NCBI GenBank assembly: GCA_946478915.1 | Contig: CAMLER010000368.1 | Location: 1-5,692, forward strand | Direction: 5' to 3' | DNA: 5,692 nucleotides | DNA from: an uncultured Chryseolinea sp. | Lineage (GTDB): Bacteria; Bacteroidota; Bacteroidia; Cytophagales; Cyclobacteriaceae | Part shown: piece by piece, positions 1 to 5,329 of the stretch | How positions within the stretch are numbered: position 1 is the first letter of the stretch | How the letters are laid out: each line of letters begins with the position of its first letter | The notes under the pieces: model-generated | Databases searched by the model: none | The model's input: the letters and a program-made list of their open reading frames with translations, nothing else | Told to the model about the DNA's origin: nothing | Translations under genes and position numbers: made by a program

Positions 1-1063
1 ATGACTGAGTTTCACCGCGGGTAAAAATAGCGGATCCATGAGGTGAAGGTAAATAGTCAACCTCACTCCATATCGTCCTGATTTCCGTGGTTTTACGACC
101 ATCGAGACGAACACTTTCGTTAAGTACTAAATCGCGGGATGCCTTCTTCTGGATATCGTGATAGTAGCGTTTAGCGAGGTCTTTGTTAACCGTCGTATCT
201 TCCGGAAGCGCATCCAGGTACTCATCTATAATTTTTGAAAAGGCTTCAGACCTGGCATTCTTGCTTTTGTTGAGGAGGCGGGCTGCTGCATAAACTTTAT
301 CGTACATATTAGTCCAGAGTTCCTGGCGCAGAGCCTCATCATTTTCTTCGTGATTGTAAGTCCGTTTTTGCGTCTTACCTGCAGCTTCAGCTAATTCTAT
401 TTGTAACTGACACTGGACTTTTATTGCTTCGTGAGCAAGTTTAAGCGCCTCCAGCATATCATCCTCTGACACTTCTTTTGCCTCACCCTCAACCATTAAA
501 ATATTGTCTATGGAAGCGGCAACGATCAAATCGAGGTCAGCTCGCTTTTTATCTTCCATGGTTGGATTGATGATATATTTACCATCAACGCGGGCCACGC
601 GAACTTCGGAGATCGGTCCCTGAAAAGGGATATCTGAAACAGCCAGCGCTGAGGAAGCCGCAAATGCGGCTAAGGAGTCGGGCAACGCATTCTCGTCTCC
701 CGAAATCAGGTATATCATTACTTGAGTGTCAGCATGATAATCGCTTGGGAACAAAGGGCGAAGAGCCCGGTCAACCAGACGACTAATGAGAACTTCGTAA
801 TCCGATAGTTTGCTTTCGCGTTTTAGAAATCCACCTGGTACTTTTCCAGTGGATGCAAATTTTTCCTGGTAATCAACGGAGAGTGGCAAAAAGTCAGTGC
901 CGGGCTTTGCCTCTTCTGCAGAGACAACGGTTGCTAACAGCATGGTATTGCCCATTCGCAACACAACAGAGCCATCGGCTAACCTGGCAAGTTTACCCGT
1001 TTCAACAGTTATTTCGCGACCATCGGGAAGCTTGCAAGTTTTAGTAATTGGAGTAGGTTTCAT
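1..1063 (-). CDS. pnp: Polyribonucleotide nucleotidyltransferase (PNPase), N-terminal half, cut by the window edge
   Basis: PNPase is a cytoplasmic trimeric 3'-5' exoribonuclease that degrades RNA by phosphorolysis. The frame is open for 354 codons from an ATG at 1063-1061 to the left edge. Residues 1-145 match the first RNase PH-like core, with the family motif [13 protein letters not shown] at 94-106 and, just before it, GGFLKRE where other PNPases have the RNA-binding FFRR loop. Residues of about 240-315 are the helical linker. RLDGRK (319-324) and [12 protein letters not shown] (342-353) open the second, catalytic RNase PH core. The active-site Ser/Asp residues and the KH and S1 domains would lie beyond the edge; full-length PNPases are about 700 residues. 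The gene lies downstream of rpsO in the same direction, a widely conserved order. The motif match makes the identification firm. Confidence 0.97.
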   Translation of the reverse strand, partial: MKPTPITKTCKLPDGREITVETGKLARLADGSVVLRMGNTMLLATVVSAEEAKPGTDFLPLSVDYQEKFASTGKVPGGFLKRESKLSDYEVLISRLVDRALRPLFPSDYHADTQVMIYLISGDENALPDSLAAFAASSALAVSDIPFQGPISEVRVARVDGKYIINPTMEDKKRADLDLIVAASIDNILMVEGEAKEVSEDDMLEALKLAHEAIKVQCQLQIELAEAAGKTQKRTYNHEENDEALRQELWTNMYDKVYAAARLLNKSKNARSEAFSKIIDEYLDALPEDTTVNKDLAKRYYHDIQKKASRDLVLNESVRLDGRKTTEIRTIWSEVDYLPSPHGSAIFTRGETQS

Positions 1064-1130
1064 AATGTAATAATGCGTGAATTTAAGGAGAGGGGCATCT
1101 TTGGTCTCGCCTTTAGTTTATAATTAGTTG

Positions 1131-1166
1131 AAAATGCAAAAAGGGAACCTTTGTTCGGGTTCCCTT
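1131..1166 (-). terminator. Rho-independent terminator after rpsO
   Basis: Read on the minus strand, a perfect 9-bp stem (1158-1166 paired with 1141-1149) with an 8-base loop is followed by a T-rich tract: five T's counting the stem end, then GCA, then four T's. It begins 18 bases after the rpsO stop codon and 78 bases before the pnp start, so it should end or attenuate rpsO transcription before pnp. The plus-strand reading lacks a T tract, so the direction is clear. Confidence 0.85.
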
Positions 1167-1184
1167 GGGGGAATGTTATATAAT

Positions 1185-1460
1185 TTACTTTCTGAGGTCA
1201 AGGTCTGCCAGAACAGCCCTGTATCTTTCAATGTCTGTATTCTGCAGATAATTCAGCAGTTTTTTACGCTTCCCTACCAGTTTCATAAGACCTTGTTGCG
1301 TTGAAAAATCTTTCTTATTTGACTTCAGGTGTTGCGTCAGGTGATTTATCCGGTGGGTAAAAAGTGCAATCTGCGACTCAGCAGAACCAGTTTCTTGTTT
1401 TTTCTTCCCAAATCCGTGTTTTGCGAACAGATCTTGTTTGATTGCGGTAGTCAAGTACAT
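1185..1460 (-). CDS. rpsO: 30S ribosomal protein S15
   Basis: S15 is a primary binding protein of the 16S rRNA central domain and helps form the platform of the small subunit. From the ATG at 1460-1458 the protein is 91 residues, close to the family's usual 88-89. Family signatures are all present: TGSAESQIALFTHRI (24-38), HLTQHLK (40-46), KKD (49-51), LVGKRKKLLNYL (61-72) and DIERY (76-80). The frame is open further upstream to a TTG at 1496, which would add 12 residues. That TTG lies inside the -7 box of the promoter, so it cannot be in the transcript if the promoter is right, and the extra residues are not typical of S15. The leader before the ATG is A-rich with no Shine-Dalgarno sequence, as is usual in Bacteroidota. 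It appears to be transcribed alone, with its own promoter and terminator. Confidence 0.96.
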   Translation of the reverse strand: MYLTTAIKQDLFAKHGFGKKKQETGSAESQIALFTHRINHLTQHLKSNKKDFSTQQGLMKLVGKRKKLLNYLQNTDIERYRAVLADLDLRK

Positions 1461-1493
1461 CTCGAACTTTGTTTTTTCTTTTATTTCAGGGGG

Positions 1494-1525
1494 CAAAGGT
1501 AAGCCAAAAATGGCCTAATTTCCAA
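1494..1525 (-). promoter_or_regulatory. Bacteroidota-type promoter of rpsO
   Basis: On the minus strand TACCTTTG (1501-1494) is a perfect match to the -7 consensus TAnnTTTG of the Bacteroidota primary sigma factor. A TTG (1525-1523) lies 21 bases upstream, within the known spacing range for the -33 element. Transcription would start near 1488, giving a leader of roughly 28 bases before the ATG at 1460. It sits in the 88-bp gap after the permease stop codon. Confidence 0.7.
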
Positions 1526-1548
1526 GAATTTATAAATTTCATTTTAAA

Positions 1549-3237
1549 TCATGCAAGTTTGGGCTGATGCTGCTTTCGTCGGATAAACCATCGTTTTGCC
1601 TTGTCGATCACTACCAGATAAAAATCAGCATCAAATAAACGGGCATCCACCCTCGCCTGCCGGAGGAAGATAAGACCGATAATCAGCAAGATTATATCCG
1701 CCGCCCAGACACCAACGAGCGGGCTAACGGTATTTTGCTTGGCCAGTTTTTCACCTTGCATTGTAATTACATAATATACGATAAAGAAGAAGATAGAGAC
1801 CAGGAAAGGAACCCCGAGACCTCCTTTTTTTATTATCGCTCCAAGCGGCGCTCCAATCAGGAACATGGCAATACAGGCAAATGAATTCGCGAGGATCTTA
1901 TGCCATTGGATGTCGAAAATATCTTTTTCCTTTTCGTAGTTATCAATTGACAGATTCGCATTCATCACCTGACTTTTTATTTGTCTTGCAGCGTTGGCGG
2001 CTCCCTGAACAATGTCTCTCGTTATCGCGCTGTTCAGTATACTATCATACTTGATCCTCATTAAGGAATCATTTCTAACAGGCTTTTTAGCAAGCACTCT
2101 TGCGGCAATGATGGCTTTCGCCGGCGTGTTCTTCGTCACCGTCTTTTTGGGGACCTGAGGAGTTAAAGCCTTCGCCACAGAATCCGATACCTTTCGTTCC
2201 GTCAGACTTTTTGCTTTGATACTGTCGTTCCGAAGTCTATCCTTATAAGGGAGTCGGGAGAGCGAATCCCGAAGGAGCTTTTGCCGATATACGGGTTCAG
2301 GCATAATCAAACTATCCTTTTTCATAAAATAGTTAAAGTAAGTGGGCTTGTACAGATAGTGATTCAATCGCTGATACATGATTTGGTTATTGATTGAATC
2401 AATATCCATATCCAACTCGGCCAGGTTGCGCATAATACGATTTCCCTGAAACCATTTCTTGTCTGTTGTCTGCAATTGAAACGACGACAAATCAAAAACC
2501 ACCTGCATCTTGGCGAACCTTGTCTTCGTCAAATTCTCGCTCTCATTCTTTTTCCCACCGAGTATGGGATTCTCTTTTGCGTTCTCAGAATAGTCGTATC
2601 CGTTGTACAATTCAAATTTCAGGTAACGTTCATTCAAAATGGTATACATCCTACCCGAGTCGGCAATGATAACTTTTTTATTCCCATCATTTTCGCGGTG
2701 ATCATATACGATCACTCCTTTTAAGGCAGATTCGTCATCGGGAAACTTCTGATCGACCTTAATACTCATGTCATCGATACCATTGTAGAAAGCTCCTTCA
2801 CGCAGATCCAGCGCTGGCTTCTTTTGTTTGATATCGTACAATAAACTATAAGCCTCCAACGCTGCTTTCGGAACCAGATTGTTATTAGCATAAAAGGCTA
2901 TACCAGTTAACAGTAATACAAAAAAGAAAATTGGTCTGAGGATTCTGACCAGCGATATCCCTGAACTTTTGATCGCCGTCAATTCAAAATGTTCACCGAG
3001 ATTTCCAAATGCGATCAAAGAAGATAGAAGGACTGCCAACGGCATGGCTGTTGGCACAGTAAAAATTGCAAAGTAGAAGAACAACTCTCCGAGAATCAAT
3101 GGATCGAGGCCTTTTCCAATGATGTCGTCGAAGTACTTAAGCATGTTGATGTTAAGCAGGATGAATACCACCACGAAGAAAGTGATCAGGAATGGTCCTA
3201 TAAAGGCGTCGAGCACAAGTTTGTCGATTTTCTTCAT
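1549..3237 (-). CDS. LptF/LptG (YjgP/YjgQ) family permease with a large charged insertion
   Basis: LptF and LptG form the inner-membrane part of the ABC machine that extracts lipopolysaccharide and passes it to the periplasmic bridge; the ATPase is LptB. The 562 residues show three N-terminal membrane segments (about 11-32, 50-78, 97-118), a periplasmic part with the beta-jellyroll (about 119-260), and three C-terminal segments (about 448-468, 475-494, 505-525). Family hallmarks are ELTAIKSSGISL (85-96) between segments 2 and 3, and WHKILANSFACIAMFLIGAP (445-464) at segment 4. E. coli homologues are about 360 residues. The excess is mostly a Lys/Asp/Ser-rich, low-complexity stretch at about 262-435 between jellyroll and segment 4, plus a basic C-terminal tail. 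The ATG at 3237 precedes a typical cytoplasmic MKKIDK start. Whether it acts as LptF, LptG or both cannot be told from sequence alone, so no symbol is given. Confidence 0.92.
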   Translation of the reverse strand: MKKIDKLVLDAFIGPFLITFFVVVFILLNINMLKYFDDIIGKGLDPLILGELFFYFAIFTVPTAMPLAVLLSSLIAFGNLGEHFELTAIKSSGISLVRILRPIFFFVLLLTGIAFYANNNLVPKAALEAYSLLYDIKQKKPALDLREGAFYNGIDDMSIKVDQKFPDDESALKGVIVYDHRENDGNKKVIIADSGRMYTILNERYLKFELYNGYDYSENAKENPILGGKKNESENLTKTRFAKMQVVFDLSSFQLQTTDKKWFQGNRIMRNLAELDMDIDSINNQIMYQRLNHYLYKPTYFNYFMKKDSLIMPEPVYRQKLLRDSLSRLPYKDRLRNDSIKAKSLTERKVSDSVAKALTPQVPKKTVTKNTPAKAIIAARVLAKKPVRNDSLMRIKYDSILNSAITRDIVQGAANAARQIKSQVMNANLSIDNYEKEKDIFDIQWHKILANSFACIAMFLIGAPLGAIIKKGGLGVPFLVSIFFFIVYYVITMQGEKLAKQNTVSPLVGVWAADIILLIIGLIFLRQARVDARLFDADFYLVVIDKAKRWFIRRKQHQPKLA

Positions 3238-3243
3238 GAAGAG

Positions 3244-3334
3244 GTGTTGATGTGTTGATGTGTTGGGGTAGTGTTTAGCTCTTTAGTGTTTAAGCGTTTA
3301 AGTGTTTTAGTGTTTAGGTGTTTAGGTGTTTAGG
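3244..3334. repeat. 8-bp-period tandem array upstream of the permease gene
   Basis: Two blocks keep an exact 8-bp step on the plus strand. Bases 3244-3267 are three units of GTGTTGAT type (the third is GTGTTGGG). After a 3-bp gap, 3271-3334 are eight units of TGTTTAGG type, of which the last three are identical and the others differ at one to three positions. A partial unit and G-rich tail run on to 3346. The array ends 6 bp from the permease start codon, so on the coding (minus) strand it forms an A/C-rich leader with almost no G. No unique spacers separate the units, so this is not a CRISPR array. Confidence 0.85.
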
Positions 3335-3352
3335 TTAGGTGTAGGGTCTGGT

Positions 3353-3382
3353 CAAAAATAAGGCCAGGAAGGGGAATGCAGA
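3353..3382 (-). promoter_or_regulatory. Candidate promoter of the permease gene
   Basis: On the minus strand TATTTTTG (3360-3353) fits TAnnTTTG exactly. A TCTG (3382-3379), one base off TTTG, lies 18 bases upstream. Transcription would start near 3346, placing the whole octamer array in the 5' leader. The -33 match is weak, and a T-rich sequence can match the -7 box by chance. Confidence 0.4.
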
Positions 3383-3401
3383 AGGAAGCAGAAATAAAAA
3401 A

Positions 3402-3818
3402 TTACCCACCGACAGTCTTACGGAGCATTTCGATAAGACCGTCCCAAAGCGAATGGAGTTCTTTCAGGTCATCAAAATCCGAATAGTCGATAATTTTCAA
3501 ATACGTTGATTGCGTCAGTTCGTTGAAATCCAGGCGCAATTCGAAATAAGAAGGGTCTGACTCGTCTTCCTTATTTTCAGGCAAAAATTCGAAGCGAACA
3601 AAATGATTTGTCCTGTAAGCAACGAGCTTTGCGCGATGCTCTTCATTGTCCCAGTAGAAAGTAAATGACTTGTCGTTGTTGTTGATCGTCACATCGTCAG
3701 CAAACCATTCAGCCAACCCACTGGCTGTTTGGATGTATGGATACAGCATTTTAACAGATGCGTGAATCTCATAATCCGTTGTGAATAGTTTCTTCTTCGA
3801 TGTACTCAGCGTCGCCAT
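3402..3818 (-). CDS. START-like (SRPBCC superfamily) domain protein
   Basis: This is a 138-residue soluble protein with no signal peptide or membrane segment. The pattern fits the small START-like/AHSA1-type helix-grip fold: an N-terminal strand (YEIHASVKMLYPYI, 16-29), the family-like turn TASGLAEWFADDVT (31-44), alternating strands rich in aromatic and charged residues (51-111), and a long amphipathic C-terminal helix (about 115-135). Such proteins enclose a hydrophobic pocket for lipids or other small ligands. No ligand or catalytic residue can be named here. The ATG at 3818 gives a full-length domain. It lies 164 bp upstream of the LPS-export permease on the same strand; a functional link is only a guess. 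The upstream gap holds TTAGTTTG (3870-3863), one base off the -7 consensus, but no matching -33 element. Confidence 0.8.
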   Translation of the reverse strand: MATLSTSKKKLFTTDYEIHASVKMLYPYIQTASGLAEWFADDVTINNNDKSFTFYWDNEEHRAKLVAYRTNHFVRFEFLPENKEDESDPSYFELRLDFNELTQSTYLKIIDYSDFDDLKELHSLWDGLIEMLRKTVGG

Positions 3819-3869
3819 ACCTTCACTTGTTGGGTTTAATTTAGACCATTTTCATCAGTATTCAAACTA

Positions 3870-3925
3870 ATTGGAAAATTGGAATATTAGAAGATTGGAA
3901 AATTAGAAGATTGGAAGATTGAAAG
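3870..3925 (+). repeat. Left arm of an inverted octamer array (7 units of ATTGGAAG type)
   Basis: Seven consecutive 8-bp units with no spacer and no slip in phase follow the consensus ATTGGAA(A/G). ATT is invariant and changes are confined to positions 4, 5 and 8. The arm starts 52 bp upstream of the START-like gene's start codon. It faces an inverted arm of the same family at 3968-4023. Confidence 0.9.
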
Positions 3926-3951
3926 AAAAGGTGAGAAAGCTTGCTTCTGCG

Positions 3952-3964
3952 CGCCCTTCGGGCG
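3952..3964. other. GC-rich mini-hairpin at the centre of the palindrome
   Basis: A 5-bp perfect stem CGCCC/GGGCG (3952-3956 with 3960-3964) with loop TTC sits in the 42-bp centre (3926-3967) between the two octamer arms. It contrasts sharply with the AT-rich arms. A few T's follow on the plus strand, but no gene ends here, so a terminator role is not supported. Confidence 0.6.
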
Positions 3965-3967
3965 AAT

Positions 3968-4023
3968 TTTACAATCTCCCAATTTTACAATTTTATAATC
4001 TTTCAATGTTCCAATTTTCTAAT
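3968..4023 (-). repeat. Right arm of the inverted octamer array (7 units)
   Basis: Read on the minus strand from 4023, this is seven exact 8-bp units of the same family as the left arm (ATTAGAAA, ATTGGAAC, ATTGAAAG and so on). Aligned with the left arm outermost to outermost, 44 of 56 positions agree. It ends 2 bp before the ATG of the Gfo/Idh gene, so the last 50 or so bases before that start codon are repeat, with no recognisable ribosome binding site. Confidence 0.9.
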
Positions 4024-4025
4024 CC

Positions 4026-5114
4026 ATGGTAACCAGAAGAAAATTCATAGCCAAAACATCCGCTGCGGCTGCTGCACTCACGCTGAGCCAGGTTTCATTT
4101 GCCAATGTCATTACACAACAAAAGGACAAACTGGGAGTCGCATTGGTTGGGCTCGGATATTACAGCACCGACTTGCTCGCTCCTGCACTGCAATTAACAC
4201 AAAAGTGCTCGTTGACCGGAATTGTAACGGGTACGCCCGCGAAAGCAGAAAAATGGAAACAACAATATAAGATCCCGGAAAAGAACGTCTACAATTACGC
4301 AACGTTTGATTCTATTGCCAACAATTCAGACATCGATGTCATTTATATAGTATTGCCACCGTCGATGCATGCAGAATACTGTATCCGCGCTGCGAATGCT
4401 GGTAAACATGTCTGGTGTGAAAAACCTATGGCAATGACGGTCGCTGAATGTCAAAGTATGATTGACGCGTGCAAAAAAAATAAAGTAACACTGAGTATAG
4501 GTTACCGGATGCACCATGAACCCAATACGCAGCGCATCATACAAATTCGCAAAGACCTGGTTTACGGAAAAGTGGTTAGCGCTATGGCAGCTGCGGGCTA
4601 TCGGGATGATCGCACCACCCATTGGAAGCAAAAGAAAAGTCTGGGGGGTGGGGCCATGTACGATATGGGTGTTTACCCTTTGAATGCAGCGCGATATGCG
4701 ACCGGATTGGAACCCATAGCGGTCTCCGCGAAAGCTTCTACTACCCGACCTGAAATCTATTCTGAAGTAGAAGAAACCATGCATTTCGATTTGGACTTTC
4801 CAGGTGGCGTCACTGCAAAATGCGAAACAACCTTTGGTCGTGGTATCAATATTTTGGAAACAAAGTTTGCCAACGGGTGGTATAAGCTCGAACCATTCCA
4901 AAGTTACAGCGGAATAAAAGGCGTGACCAGCGATGGCAAAGTGTTGAACGCTACTGTTCCAAATCAGCAGGCGAAACAAATGGACGACGATGCAGCCGCT
5001 ATAATTGCTCGAAAACCGATGCTCGTTCCTGGCGAGGAAGGGCTTAAGGATATCAGGGTTGTCGAAGCCGTGTATAGATCGGTTAAGGAGAAACAGAAGG
5101 TGCAAATTGGCTAA
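4026..5114 (+). CDS. Tat-exported Gfo/Idh/MocA oxidoreductase, glucose-fructose oxidoreductase-like
   Basis: This 362-residue protein is probably an NAD(P)-dependent sugar oxidoreductase acting in the periplasm. The N-terminus carries a twin-arginine signal (TRRKFI at 3-8, Ala-rich core, likely cleavage after SFA at 24-26). The Rossmann domain starts at about 36 with VGLGYYS (41-47) as dinucleotide-binding loop. CEKPMA (131-136) holds the family Lys133. GGGAMYDMGVYPLN (207-220) supplies Asp213 and Tyr217 in the D-x3-Y arrangement of the catalytic site. Several stretches (VYIVLPPS-like strand, HAEYCIRAANAGKHVWCEKPMA, the GGG motif) closely resemble Zymomonas GFOR as I remember it. That enzyme is longer (about 430 residues) and has an N-terminal arm that buries its NADP. 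Only about ten residues lie between cleavage site and first strand here, so the cofactor may be exchangeable. Substrate unknown. The ATG at 4026 is chosen because it places the Tat motif correctly. Confidence 0.92.
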   Translation: MVTRRKFIAKTSAAAAALTLSQVSFANVITQQKDKLGVALVGLGYYSTDLLAPALQLTQKCSLTGIVTGTPAKAEKWKQQYKIPEKNVYNYATFDSIANNSDIDVIYIVLPPSMHAEYCIRAANAGKHVWCEKPMAMTVAECQSMIDACKKNKVTLSIGYRMHHEPNTQRIIQIRKDLVYGKVVSAMAAAGYRDDRTTHWKQKKSLGGGAMYDMGVYPLNAARYATGLEPIAVSAKASTTRPEIYSEVEETMHFDLDFPGGVTAKCETTFGRGINILETKFANGWYKLEPFQSYSGIKGVTSDGKVLNATVPNQQAKQMDDDAAAIIARKPMLVPGEEGLKDIRVVEAVYRSVKEKQKVQIG

Positions 5115-5138
5115 CAGCTATCAGCTATCAGCCAACAG
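5111..5138 (+). repeat. 7-bp tandem array overlapping the Gfo/Idh stop codon
   Basis: Four contiguous 7-bp units (CTAACAG, CTATCAG twice, CCAACAG) run in exact phase. The TAA stop of the oxidoreductase (5112-5114) is inside the first unit. It is a different sequence and period from the octamer arrays but has the same position, pressed against a coding boundary. Confidence 0.7.
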
Positions 5139-5329
5139 TTTGAACGGTACTTTACGAGCAAAATAGGAAGCATCAGGGATTTCTTTGCTTTACACTTATA
5201 ACGTAGCCATTCCGTTAGCAAATTATAAACTACTTTTTTCTACCTCTACAATTGTGATTATGGGGCGAAGGGAATATCGCTAAACCTGCTCTATTTACAA
5301 CCCTGGAAGCTGTTTTAAACGACTCTTCG
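5139..5329. other. Convergent intergenic gap without a recognisable feature
   Basis: This is the rest of the gap between the convergent oxidoreductase and receiver genes. Neither strand shows a strong stem followed by a T tract, a TAnnTTTG box in a useful place, or a plausible small gene. The short inverted pair TAACG/CGTTA (5199-5217) is followed by a T run only 13 bases later and is too weak to call a terminator. Confidence 0.5.

Noticed and set aside
853..1044. Plus-strand open frame of 63 codons inside pnp
   Set aside because: It is the shadow of the conserved first RNase PH domain of PNPase on the other strand.
1466..1500. CTTTG/CAAAG inverted pair as an S15 autoregulatory leader hairpin
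   Set aside because: One arm lies within the promoter -7 box and would not be transcribed; the stem is only 5 bp with a loop of over 20 bases.
2466..2724. Two overlapping plus-strand open frames within the permease gene
   Set aside because: They lie opposite the conserved permease reading frame, and their translations show no recognisable motif.
3348..3367. CTGGTC/GGCCAG hairpin as terminator of the START-like gene
   Set aside because: The 6-bp stem has one G-T pair and no T tract follows it on the minus strand; its loop is better explained as part of the candidate -7 box.
3870..4023. CRISPR array
   Set aside because: Units are 8 bp, contiguous and degenerate with no unique spacers, and they occur in both orientations; no cas gene is present.
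3941..4270. Plus-strand open frame running through the repeat arm into the oxidoreductase gene in another frame
   Set aside because: It translates the octamer repeat and then an out-of-frame part of a well-supported gene.
4326..5105. Long open frame (259 codons) on the minus strand opposite the oxidoreductase gene
   Set aside because: It is the antisense shadow of a clear Gfo/Idh/MocA gene; its translation is rich in Phe, His, Arg and Cys with no domain pattern.
5199..5237. TAACG/CGTTA stem followed by a T run as a terminator for the oxidoreductase
   Set aside because: The stem is 5 bp and mostly A/T with a 9-base loop, and the T run starts 13 bases after the stem rather than directly at it.
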